Source: JANQNX01 sp040217095 (GTDB taxonomy: Bacteria; Pseudomonadota; Gammaproteobacteria; Eutrophobiales; Eutrophobiaceae). Taken from it: 64,000 bases of DNA. The stretch covers positions 310,001-374,000 of the forward strand of contig OZ245888.1 in the NCBI GenBank assembly GCA_965229565.1, given 5' to 3'. Every line of letters starts with the position of its first letter. Within the stretch, counting starts at the first letter, position 1. Under the pieces are notes generated by a model, which saw only the letters and a list, made by a program, of their open reading frames with translations, had not been told where the DNA came from and searched no databases. The position numbers and the translations under genes were made by a program. This document shows positions 15,826 through 25,024 of this stretch, one piece after another.

Positions 15826-16965
15826 CTAATTTAACCAATCACCATTCATGGCTTCAAAACGAGTGCAACCCAACTGTTGCAAACTGCGGGTAATCTCGTC
15901 ACGGAAGATTTCTATCACCTGCCCGGCTCCTTCTTTTCCTGCCGCCGCCACGGCATATAGAAAGGAACGACCGCTAAGGGTAAAACTGGCACCCAGTGCC
16001 CTGGCACGAACGATATCCAGCCCGGAACGCACGCCGCTATCAAGCAGGACTGGAAATTGATCGGTAGTAGAAACATGTAGTTTAGCCAGTGCCGCTACGC
16101 TTGATGGCGCAGCATCAAGCTGGCGACCACCATGATTGGAAACCACCACGCCATCAACGCCGGCTGCACGACATTCTTCAATGTCTTCTGAACGCAGCAG
16201 GCCCTTGATGACCAACGGCCCTGACCACAATTGTCGAATCTCCCTGATACGTTCCATGGTGACTCCGGGCATAAAGAAACGCGTCAGGAATTCACCAAGG
16301 TGTTTAACATCGTGCAAGTCACCATAAGGAGCGAGATTGATAAAACGAGGTACGCCTTGTCGTAGCGTGTTTAGTAACCATGTCGGTTTCAACATGACCT
16401 GGCTTACTATCGACGGGCTAAACCGAAACGGCAGTATCAAGCCGTTCTTGAGCTCCTTGTCGCGTTTGGCACCAACCGGTATATCAACGGTAACAACCAG
16501 CACCTTGAAACCGGATCGCTGCACGCGTTGTACCAGGTCCTGCATTACATCGCGGTCACGCGGTACATAAAGTTGAAACCAACCAACATCGGGTGCGTGG
16601 CTCGCGATCTCTTCGAGAGGCGTCGTACCCATGGTACTTAATATATAAGGTATATTTGCCTGTTGTGCAGCCCGGGCAAGATGAGTTTCTGCTCCAGGCC
16701 ACATCATGTTGGCAAGCCCGACCGGGGCAATACCGATACCGAGATCGTATTGCTGGCCAAACAGCTTACAACCCGGATCAACCTTGCCCACATCCGCCAG
16801 GTAGCGCGGCCATAGTAAAACATTATCCAGGTCTGATCGGTTTCGCCTCAAGCCATGTTCATGGCCAATTCCGGAAGAAAGGTATTCCCAGGCAAAGCGA
16901 GGAATGCGTTGTCTTGCCCTGGCTTCCATATCGGCAACAGACGGTAAGCGCGGATTATATTTCAT
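15826..16965 (-). CDS. FMN-dependent alpha-hydroxy-acid dehydrogenase (LldD-like)
   Basis: A 379-residue TIM-barrel flavoprotein of the L-lactate dehydrogenase/glycolate oxidase family. The catalytic His motif SNHGGRQLDAAPS and the substrate block around GLLRSEDIEEC are present, as is the N-terminal PRFAWEYLSSG. No signal peptide; these enzymes usually sit on the inner membrane and reduce quinone or a cytochrome. It lies 11 bases downstream of a lactate permease, so L-lactate is the likely substrate (inferred); glycolate or mandelate cannot be excluded from sequence. Confidence 0.92.
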   Translation of the reverse strand: MKYNPRLPSVADMEARARQRIPRFAWEYLSSGIGHEHGLRRNRSDLDNVLLWPRYLADVGKVDPGCKLFGQQYDLGIGIAPVGLANMMWPGAETHLARAAQQANIPYILSTMGTTPLEEIASHAPDVGWFQLYVPRDRDVMQDLVQRVQRSGFKVLVVTVDIPVGAKRDKELKNGLILPFRFSPSIVSQVMLKPTWLLNTLRQGVPRFINLAPYGDLHDVKHLGEFLTRFFMPGVTMERIREIRQLWSGPLVIKGLLRSEDIEECRAAGVDGVVVSNHGGRQLDAAPSSVAALAKLHVSTTDQFPVLLDSGVRSGLDIVRARALGASFTLSGRSFLYAVAAAGKEGAGQVIEIFRDEITRSLQQLGCTRFEAMNGDWLN

Positions 16966-16976
16966 GTTGGTGACTG

Positions 16977-18632
16977 TTATAGCTTGAGCAAATGAACCAT
17001 GATTAAGCCTAGCATGCCGAGCGCAGACAGGTAATAGAGCAGCGGTAACAATGTCCGTCTTAGAGTCGCTCCCTCTTGCCCCAGTAAACCTACCGTGGCT
17101 GATGCGGCTACAACGTTATGTATCGCAATCATGTTGCCCGCGGCTGCACCAACCGCCTGCAAGGCCACGATCAGTGCCGTGGACATACCCAATGTCTCCG
17201 CAACAGAAAACTGGAACTGGGTAAACATCAGGTTACTTACGGTATTGCTGCCGGCGATGAAGGCACCCAGTGCACCAATCATCGGTGCGAATAATGGCCA
17301 TACCTCACCAACATGTATCGATACCCACTGTGCCAATGCGATGGGCATACTCGCTATTTCCAGTTCATTCATCCCGGAATTGATATAGATCCGGACCATC
17401 GGTATCGTAAACACCAACACGAATCCCGCACTCAACAAGGTCATTGTCGATTCATTCAAGGCTTGCGTATATTTTTTTACCGGCATGCTATGTAACAGGA
17501 TCGTGAACAGTGATACCACTAACAACATGAAGGCAGGCAGGTAAAGTGGTGTAGTCGCCGCGGCTATCGTTGTACCAAGTATGTTGTCCCAGCCAAGCTT
17601 AACCAGCTTTAAACTATCGCCAATACCGAGCCCAGGTAGCCGCGTCAGCACCAGTAATAGTGCCAGCAGTAAATACGGTGACCAGGCACGGTACACTGAC
17701 ATGACGCGTTCCGGCGCCTCTTCTCTCGCGGTCAATTTTCCCAGCCAGGTTGCTGGCCAGCTATCTCGCTCCGGGAAGTCCCAGTGATCGTCCGGCAACA
17801 GGAAACGGAAACGCACTGCCAGCAATACCAGTCCCACACCAATCAATGCGCCCAGCAATGACGGAAACGCCGGTCCGAGGAAGTACCCGGTAAGGAAATA
17901 CGGCACGGTAAAGGCCAGGCCACCAAACAAGGCGAAGGGAAAGATGGATAGCCCTTCTTTCCATGAACGGTTTTCGCCAAAGAAGCGCGTCATCATCATT
18001 ACCATGAGCGTTGGCATCAAGGTACCCACGATGGCGTGCAAGAGCGCAGCATTGACCGTGACCTGCTGGATAAAGGCTTGCATTCCCGGGTCGCCCAGCA
18101 CGCTTGCGTCTTCAAGACCACCACGTACACCAATCAGTATCGGCGTACCCACGGCACCAAACGTTACCGGTGTACTTTGCACCATCATGCCAAGCATCAC
18201 CGCCGTCATGGCCGGAAAGCCAAGGGCAACCAGCAAAGGGGCAACAATCGCGGCGGGTGTACCAAAACCCGATGCACCCTCGATAAAGCTGCCAAACAAC
18301 CAGCAGATAATGATCACCTGTACTCGCCGATCGCTGGAGATATCCGAGAACCCCTGCCGAATGACGTACACCGCACCGGAATGCTTCAATGTATTCAACA
18401 ACAGGATGGCAGCGAAGATAATAAACAGGATATCAAACGTAATGAACAAGCCCTGTATTGTCGAGGCGAGGATACCGGCAGCAGGCATCTGCCAGGCAAC
18501 ACTGGCGATGAGCGCGGTAAGTATAAAGACAAATGGCATCGCCAGCCTGGCCGGCACCCGGAAGCCCACAAGCATAATACCCGCAGCGAGGATGGGCAGG
18601 ATAGCCAGCAAGGCTTGCAGGTTAATGCTCAT
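16977..18632 (-). CDS. lctP: L-lactate permease (LctP family)
   Basis: A 551-residue polytopic transporter of the LctP family, the same length as E. coli LldP. The central blocks SFIEGASGFGTPAAIVAPLL and TPVTFGAVGTPILIG are diagnostic. The start is taken at 18632 (MSINLQALLAILP), because the 23-codon upstream extension is not family-like and overlaps the terminator region. Substrate L-lactate or glycolate with protons, by family. First gene of a two-gene operon with the alpha-hydroxy-acid dehydrogenase, giving uptake and oxidation together. Confidence 0.93.
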   Translation of the reverse strand: MSINLQALLAILPILAAGIMLVGFRVPARLAMPFVFILTALIASVAWQMPAAGILASTIQGLFITFDILFIIFAAILLLNTLKHSGAVYVIRQGFSDISSDRRVQVIIICWLFGSFIEGASGFGTPAAIVAPLLVALGFPAMTAVMLGMMVQSTPVTFGAVGTPILIGVRGGLEDASVLGDPGMQAFIQQVTVNAALLHAIVGTLMPTLMVMMMTRFFGENRSWKEGLSIFPFALFGGLAFTVPYFLTGYFLGPAFPSLLGALIGVGLVLLAVRFRFLLPDDHWDFPERDSWPATWLGKLTAREEAPERVMSVYRAWSPYLLLALLLVLTRLPGLGIGDSLKLVKLGWDNILGTTIAAATTPLYLPAFMLLVVSLFTILLHSMPVKKYTQALNESTMTLLSAGFVLVFTIPMVRIYINSGMNELEIASMPIALAQWVSIHVGEVWPLFAPMIGALGAFIAGSNTVSNLMFTQFQFSVAETLGMSTALIVALQAVGAAAGNMIAIHNVVAASATVGLLGQEGATLRRTLLPLLYYLSALGMLGLIMVHLLKL

Positions 18633-18684
18633 TGCATTAAGTATAAATGAATAAACGTCACCAGCTAAGCAGTAATCAACAGGC

Positions 18685-18710
18685 AAAAAAAACTCCCGCA
18701 AGCGGGAGTT
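18685..18710 (-). terminator. rho-independent terminator of gltBD
   Basis: Stem AACTCCCG / CGGGAGTT with a CAAG loop, followed on the minus strand by a run of eight T. It lies 27 bases past the gltD stop and just before the lctP start, so it separates the two transcription units. Confidence 0.85.
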
Positions 18711-18737
18711 TGTAATGGCTTTATTATTATTGTAAAT

Positions 18738-20183
18738 CTATACGGGTGCCGGCAGGTCCGTTTCACCCATTAAATAAGTATCCACACCGGCGGCAGCACT
18801 GCGGCCCTCGGCAATGGCCCAGACGATCAGGCTTTGACCGCGACGCATATCACCAGCTGCAAACACACCATCCACACTGGTCATCCAGGTCTTTGGATCG
18901 GCAACAACATTACCGCGTGCATCCAGTTCACAACCCAGTTGTTCCAGCATACCCGGTTTCTCTGGACCAAGAAAACCCATCGCCAGCAATACCAGGTCGG
19001 CAGGTATTTCCTTTTCACTGCCCGGCACTTCCTGAAAACTCATGCGACCATCGACGTTTTTCAGTTCCACGTCAACCAGCTGCAATGCCTTCACATTGCC
19101 ATTGCCATCATCGATGAACTTCTTGGTGGAAACCGAGTAAACACGATCAACACCTTCTTCATGCGCGGAGGCAGTGCGGAAGATGCGCGGCCATTCCGGC
19201 CAGGGATTATCTTCTGCCCGGGTTGTCGGTGGCTTGGGCATGATCTCAAGCTGATGTACGGATTTGGCACCCTGACGGTTGGCCGTCCCCAGGCAATCGG
19301 CACCGGTATCACCACCGCCAATAATGACAACATGCTTGCCCTCGGCACTGATGAAATTGTCCGGTTTGGCATCACCCTCGCACAGGCGGTTCTGCATAGG
19401 CAGGTATTCCATTGCCTGGTAAATACCTTTTAATTCCCGGCCTTCCGCGGGCAGGTCGCGTCTATCACAGGCGCCACCGGTTAATACAATGGCATCAAAA
19501 TCTTTTTTCAGGTCATCGACGGAAATATTTTCACCGACATTGGCCTTGGTTTTGAATTTCACACCCTCGGCTTCCATTTGTTCCAGGCGTCGATCCAGCA
19601 CGCGTTTTTCCATCTTGAACTCGGGGATACCGTAACGTAACAGACCGCCAATACGGTCATCGCGTTCAAACACGGTGACGTCATGTCCGGCACGGGCGAG
19701 TTGTTGTGCAGCGGCCAGGCCTGCTGGCCCGGAACCAATAATTGCAACAGATTTACCGGTCTTCTTTTCCGCCGGCATTGGTTTTACCCAGCCGTTTTCC
19801 CAGGCCTTATCGATGATTGATATCTCGACTGCCTTGATAGTCACCGGGTCATCATTAATCCCCAACACACAGGAACCCTCACACGGGGCCGGGCACAGCG
19901 TACCGGTAAATTCAGGGAAGTTATTGGTGGCATGCAGGCGCTGGATGGCCGCGTTCCACTGGTCACGGTAGACCAGGTCATTCCAGTCCGGGATCAAATT
20001 ACCCAGAGGACAACCCTGGTGACAGAACGGAATGCCGCAATCCATGCAGCGCGCAGCCTGTTCCTTCAGCGGTGCTACCGGCCATGGTTCCATGACCTGG
20101 TGGTAATCTTTGACTCGTTCTTCAACCGGACGGTAAGGCTGCTTGACCCGTCCATGTTCCATAAACCCGGTAACCTTACCCAT
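18738..20183 (-). CDS. gltD: glutamate synthase (NADPH) small subunit
   Basis: A 481-residue flavoprotein. N-terminal iron-sulfur region with Cys clusters (RCMDCGIPFCHQGCPLGN and CPAPCEGSCVLG, residues about 45-110), then an FAD-binding GSGPAGLAAAQQLARAGH (about 150-167) and an NADPH-binding IIGGGDTGADCLG (about 288-300). It passes electrons from NADPH to GltB for glutamate synthesis from glutamine and 2-oxoglutarate. The start at 20183 (MGKVTGFMEHGR) is the family start and overlaps the end of gltB by 8 bases; the frame is open 12 codons more. A terminator follows. Confidence 0.97.
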   Translation of the reverse strand: MGKVTGFMEHGRVKQPYRPVEERVKDYHQVMEPWPVAPLKEQAARCMDCGIPFCHQGCPLGNLIPDWNDLVYRDQWNAAIQRLHATNNFPEFTGTLCPAPCEGSCVLGINDDPVTIKAVEISIIDKAWENGWVKPMPAEKKTGKSVAIIGSGPAGLAAAQQLARAGHDVTVFERDDRIGGLLRYGIPEFKMEKRVLDRRLEQMEAEGVKFKTKANVGENISVDDLKKDFDAIVLTGGACDRRDLPAEGRELKGIYQAMEYLPMQNRLCEGDAKPDNFISAEGKHVVIIGGGDTGADCLGTANRQGAKSVHQLEIMPKPPTTRAEDNPWPEWPRIFRTASAHEEGVDRVYSVSTKKFIDDGNGNVKALQLVDVELKNVDGRMSFQEVPGSEKEIPADLVLLAMGFLGPEKPGMLEQLGCELDARGNVVADPKTWMTSVDGVFAAGDMRRGQSLIVWAIAEGRSAAAGVDTYLMGETDLPAPV

Positions 20184-23100
20184 GGGCGGCCTCCATAATA
20201 GCTTCGTCTTCGTTTGCACCGGTCTCGCGTGCTACCTTGATTGCTTTTAGTACACGCTTGTAGTCTTTCGGCATGACCTTTACAAACTTACTGACATAGT
20301 TGTCCCAGTCGTCAAGAATACGTTTGGCGACGGTGCTCTGCGTGTATTGAACGTGATTGGTTAACAACTTCTTAACTGTTGCAACATCTTCATCGTCTTC
20401 CATGCCATCGAGATCGACCATGGCCTGGTTACAGCGAATACCGAAATCACCTTTCTCATCCAGTACGTAGGCTATACCGCCCGACATACCGGCGGCAAAA
20501 TTACGACCGGTATTGCCGATAATCACAACACGGCCACCCGTCATGTATTCACAGCCGTGGTCTCCCACGCCTTCAACGACAGTAGACACACCGCTGTTAC
20601 GTACGCAGAAACGTTCACCTGCGATACCACGGAAATAGGCCTCGCCCATGGTGGCACCGTAAAGCACAACGTTACCTACCAGGATGTTTTCCTCGGGCAC
20701 GAATGGCGCATGGCGCGGTGGGTAGGCAATAATCTTGCCGCCCGACAGGCCCTTACCGATATAGTCATTGGCATCGCCTTCCAGCGTTAATGTCACGCCC
20801 CTGGGCAGGAAGGCACCGAAACTCATACCAGACGAACCGTTGAAATGAATCTTGATGGTGTCTTCCGGCAGGCCCTCGGCACCGTAACGCTTGGTAATAT
20901 GATGACCCAGTATGGTTCCCACCGTACGGTTGGTATTCACGATAGGCAGGATGATGTCCACCGGCTTCTTGTTTTCCAGTGCATCCTTGCAAAGCGGTAC
21001 GATAGTGGTCACATCCAGTGATTTATCCAGGCCATGATCCTGTTTCTTTACACAGTGAATCTCATCACCGGGACGCGGGGTCGCTTTATAAAGTATCTTG
21101 CTGTAATCCAGTCCCTGCGCCTTCCAGTGATCAAGCGCCTTGCGCGTGTTAAGCCTGTCGACCTGGCCAATCATTTCATCAACAGTACGGAAACCAAGTT
21201 CAGCCATGTATTCGCGTACTTCTTCCGCAATGTATTTGAAAAAGTTTTCTACGAACTCGGGCTGGCCGGCAAACTTCTTCGTGAGTTCAGGATTCTGTGT
21301 CGCTACACCAACCGGGCAGGTATTAAGGTGGCAGACGCGCATCATGATACAACCCATGACGACCAACGGTGCCGTAGAGAATCCGAATTCCTCGGCACCC
21401 AGCAACGCGGCAATGACCACGTCACGACCGGTCTTCAACTGACCATCAGTCTGCACCACGATACGGTCACGCAGACCGTTTTCGATCAACACCTGCTGTG
21501 TTTCGGCCAGGCCCAGTTCCCAGGGCAGGCCGGCATGTTTCAATGAACTGATCGGCGAAGCACCGGTACCACCATCGTAACCGGATATCAGTACTACATC
21601 GGAGTGTGCCTTGGCCACACCGGCAGCAACCGTACCCACACCAACCTCGGCAACCAGTTTGACGTGAATGCGGGCATCGGGGTTGGCATTTTTTAAATCG
21701 TGTATGAGCTGCGCCAGATCCTCGATGGAATAAATATCATGATGTGGCGGCGGCGAGATAAGCCCGACACCGGCCGTGGAATGACGCACCTTGGCAATCC
21801 ACGGGTAAACCTTGGGTCCGGGTAGCTGACCACCCTCGCCCGGTTTTGCACCCTGTGCCATCTTGATCTGGATATCATCGGCATTAACCAGGTATTCACT
21901 GGTCACACCGAAACGACCGGAAGCAACCTGCTTGATCGCACTGCGGCGCAGGTCACCGTTGGCATCCGGGGTAAAACGATCCGGGTCTTCACCACCTTCG
22001 CCGGTATTCGACTTGCCGCCGATTCTGTTCATGGCGATAGCGAGTGTCTCGTGTGCCTGTCGGCTGATAGAGCCGTAGGACATGGCACCGGTTGAAAAAC
22101 GCTTCATGATATTTTCTATTGGTTCGACTTCTTCGATTGGTATCGCTTTTGATGCCTTCTTGAATTCAAACAAGCCACGCAACGTTGCCAGGTGTTCACT
22201 CTGGTTATCTACCAGCGAGGTGTATTCCTTGAATATCTTGTACTGTCCGGATTTGGTTGCGTGTTGCAATTTGAAAACGGTATCCGGATTGAACAGGTGG
22301 TATTCACCATCACGTCGCCACTGGTACTCACCGCCCCACTCCAGGTCAGGTCGTTTCACCGGTCGATCGGGGAAGGCATTGTGATGACGCAGGCTGTTTT
22401 CTTTCGCCACGATATCAATACCGATACCGCCGATTCGTGATGCGGTCCAGGTAAAGTACTTGTCTATAAATGCTTTCTCCAGGCCAATGGCCTCGAAGAT
22501 CTGTGCGCCGCGATAGGACTGCACTGTAGAGATACCCATCTTGGACATGGTCTTGATGAGTCCCTTGTTCACAGCCTTGATAAAATTCTGTACCGCTTTT
22601 TCATGTTCCATCTGCGGTATATGGCCCTTACCAATCAGGTCGCCCAGTGATTCAAAGGCAAGGTAAGGATTGACACAACCAACACCGTAACCAAGCAATA
22701 CGGCAAAGTGGTGTACTTCGCGTGGTTCACCTGATTCAAGCACCATGCTTATCTGCGAACGCGTGCCCTCACGGACAAGGTAATTATGTACACCGGAGAC
22801 GGCCAGCAATGCCGGTATTGGAGCATTGTGTTCATCGATATTGCGATCAGAAAGAATAAAATACGTGTAGCCATCGGCCAGTGCTTTATCTGCCTCGGCA
22901 CAGAGTCGATCGATGGCTTTCTCCAGTCCCTTGCCGCCTTCCGCTACCGGGTAAGTAATATCCAGCACGATAGATCTGAAACCGGGCATGTCCATGTCCC
23001 GTATACGGGCAAGTTGTTCATTGGTAATGACCGGCGAATTTAACTTGATCTGGCGACAGTGTTCCGGGCCCGGTTTTAACGGGTTCTTTTCCGGGCCAAT

Positions 23101-24732
23101 CACCGAACTGACCTGTGTTACCAGTTCCTCGCGGATACCATCCAGTGGCGGGTTGGTAACCTGTGCAAACAGTTGTTTGAAGTAGTCATACAGTAACCTG
23201 GAGCGATTGGATAGCACTGCCAGTGCCGCGTCGGTACCCATGGAACCGGTTGGCTCCTGGCCGTCTCTCGCCATTGGCGCCATCAGGATACGCAGGTCTT
23301 CATGGGTATAACCAAAGGCCTGCTGTCGCTGCAGCAACGTTTTGGCATCTGTGCCATGCGTTGACCTGGCCTGCGGCAGGTTATCAATCGAAATCATGTT
23401 TTCCTTCAACCAGTCACCATAAGGATGCTCGTTGACGAACTTGCTCTTGATTTCTTCATCATCAATGATGCGGCCTTCCTTGGTATCGACCATGAAGATA
23501 CGGCCGGGATGCAGGCGTTCTTTAATGATTACGTTTTCCGGTGGCACTTCGAGCACACCTACCTCGGAGGCCATGATAACCATGTCATCCTTGGTGACGT
23601 AATAACGTGATGGACGCAGGCCGTTACGGTCAAGTACCGCGCCGATCACCTCACCATCGGTAAATGCGATTGAAGCCGGTCCGTCCCAGGGCTCCATCAG
23701 GCAAGCGTGATATTCATAAAACGCCTTGCGGACAGGGTCCATTGTGTCATGCCCGGCCCAGGCCTCGGGGATCATCATCAGTACCGCGTGTGGTAACGGA
23801 CGGCCACACATGTGCAGGAATTCCATGACGTTATCAAACGTGGCAGAGTCACTGCCGCCTTCTATAACAACCGGGAATATCTTTTGCAGGTCATCACCAA
23901 ACAATTCAGATTCGCATAAAGCTTCGCGTGCGCGCATCCAGTTGGCATTACCGCGGGCGGTATTGATCTCACCATTGTGCGCGACGTAGCGGAACGGGTG
24001 CGCGAGGCGCCACTCGGGAAAGGTATTGGTGGAAAAGCGCTGGTGTACCAGCGCCATCGCCGATTCGACATCAGGGTCCGCAAGTTCGGGGAACATGGGC
24101 TCAATCTGTTCACCGGTTAACATACCTTTATATACAAAGGTACGGTAAGACAGCGAGGGAATATAAAACAGGTTTTGCTGCGACAGGTCTGAATTCCAGA
24201 TCTCGTTCTCGATACGCTTGCGGATCACGTACAGCTTACGGTCAAAGGCCGGGGCATCGAGTTCATCGCTCTTGCCTATAAATATTTGTTTGAACGTTGG
24301 TTCATCTTTTTTCGCCGAGGGTCCTAGTGAGGAATCATCAGTAGGAACATCACGCCAGCCAAGAAACTGTTGGCCTTCTTCGTTAATAATGCGCTCGAAG
24401 GCTTGCTGACAATGTTTGGACTGTTCGGGATCGGTTGGTAGAAATACCATGCCGGCACCGTAACTATTTGTATCGGGCAGCTCGATACCGGTTTCCTTGC
24501 AAACCCGCTGGAAGAATTTATCCGGTTTCTGGATTAAGAGACCAACCCCATCGCCGGTGTTTTCCTCACAGCCACAGGCACCGCGGTGCAGAAGGTTTTT
24601 AAGAATGACCAGGGCGTTATCAACGATAGCGTGGGATTTGACCCCCTTTATGTTGACTACAAAACCGACACCACAGGAATCGTGTTCGGTTGAAGGCTCA
24701 TACAGGCCGGGTTGCTCTGGCATCTTCGTCAT
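20176..24732 (-). CDS. gltB: glutamate synthase (NADPH) large subunit
   Basis: A 1518-residue enzyme, the usual length. Order: an N-terminal class II glutaminase domain (catalytic Cys about residue 20, in EHDSCGVGFV), a central domain, an FMN and 3Fe-4S synthase domain (MGCIMMRVCHLNTCPVGVATQ, about residue 1140), and a C-terminal GXGXG beta-helix domain. The N-terminal Cys is not at position 1, so either a propeptide of about 19 residues is removed or this is the family's normal leader. Translationally coupled to gltD. Preceded by 292 bases without a gene. Confidence 0.97.
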   Translation of the reverse strand: MTKMPEQPGLYEPSTEHDSCGVGFVVNIKGVKSHAIVDNALVILKNLLHRGACGCEENTGDGVGLLIQKPDKFFQRVCKETGIELPDTNSYGAGMVFLPTDPEQSKHCQQAFERIINEEGQQFLGWRDVPTDDSSLGPSAKKDEPTFKQIFIGKSDELDAPAFDRKLYVIRKRIENEIWNSDLSQQNLFYIPSLSYRTFVYKGMLTGEQIEPMFPELADPDVESAMALVHQRFSTNTFPEWRLAHPFRYVAHNGEINTARGNANWMRAREALCESELFGDDLQKIFPVVIEGGSDSATFDNVMEFLHMCGRPLPHAVLMMIPEAWAGHDTMDPVRKAFYEYHACLMEPWDGPASIAFTDGEVIGAVLDRNGLRPSRYYVTKDDMVIMASEVGVLEVPPENVIIKERLHPGRIFMVDTKEGRIIDDEEIKSKFVNEHPYGDWLKENMISIDNLPQARSTHGTDAKTLLQRQQAFGYTHEDLRILMAPMARDGQEPTGSMGTDAALAVLSNRSRLLYDYFKQLFAQVTNPPLDGIREELVTQVSSVIGPEKNPLKPGPEHCRQIKLNSPVITNEQLARIRDMDMPGFRSIVLDITYPVAEGGKGLEKAIDRLCAEADKALADGYTYFILSDRNIDEHNAPIPALLAVSGVHNYLVREGTRSQISMVLESGEPREVHHFAVLLGYGVGCVNPYLAFESLGDLIGKGHIPQMEHEKAVQNFIKAVNKGLIKTMSKMGISTVQSYRGAQIFEAIGLEKAFIDKYFTWTASRIGGIGIDIVAKENSLRHHNAFPDRPVKRPDLEWGGEYQWRRDGEYHLFNPDTVFKLQHATKSGQYKIFKEYTSLVDNQSEHLATLRGLFEFKKASKAIPIEEVEPIENIMKRFSTGAMSYGSISRQAHETLAIAMNRIGGKSNTGEGGEDPDRFTPDANGDLRRSAIKQVASGRFGVTSEYLVNADDIQIKMAQGAKPGEGGQLPGPKVYPWIAKVRHSTAGVGLISPPPHHDIYSIEDLAQLIHDLKNANPDARIHVKLVAEVGVGTVAAGVAKAHSDVVLISGYDGGTGASPISSLKHAGLPWELGLAETQQVLIENGLRDRIVVQTDGQLKTGRDVVIAALLGAEEFGFSTAPLVVMGCIMMRVCHLNTCPVGVATQNPELTKKFAGQPEFVENFFKYIAEEVREYMAELGFRTVDEMIGQVDRLNTRKALDHWKAQGLDYSKILYKATPRPGDEIHCVKKQDHGLDKSLDVTTIVPLCKDALENKKPVDIILPIVNTNRTVGTILGHHITKRYGAEGLPEDTIKIHFNGSSGMSFGAFLPRGVTLTLEGDANDYIGKGLSGGKIIAYPPRHAPFVPEENILVGNVVLYGATMGEAYFRGIAGERFCVRNSGVSTVVEGVGDHGCEYMTGGRVVIIGNTGRNFAAGMSGGIAYVLDEKGDFGIRCNQAMVDLDGMEDDEDVATVKKLLTNHVQYTQSTVAKRILDDWDNYVSKFVKVMPKDYKRVLKAIKVARETGANEDEAIMEAAHG

Positions 24733-25024
24733 ATTTCGAATTCTCTACTAGTTTGATTGTACAAAGCAGGCATAGCGACGCCCCAATCGTCTGCTAGGCC
24801 GGGGAATACATCCTGGGTCTTCCTGATGTGTTGTTCTATGCCCTTTCCTGCTTGGGCGAAAGGGCTGGAAATTATAATAAAGCACTCAAACTATGTCACG
24901 GTGCAACATGTTAAAAAGCATGACTGTCCACATCCAGGAAGGTTTTAATTTAAAGCGATTTTAGTAGATTTTAGAGCTATTTTGCCACATATAGAAGCAT
25001 ATCAACGATTTTCGGCGAAACTTG
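24733..25024. other. gltB upstream region with a leader-type hairpin
   Basis: No gene seen. It contains an 8-base inverted repeat GCCCTTTC / GAAAGGGC with a 10-base loop (24840-24865), 108 bases before the gltB start, where a leader element or operator would be. It carries no T run, so it does not look like a terminator for damX. Confidence 0.4.

Noticed and set aside
17944..18654. A 236-codon plus-strand frame inside the lactate permease gene.
   Set aside because: Exactly opposite a well-conserved permease; product has no family features, a reflection of codon bias.
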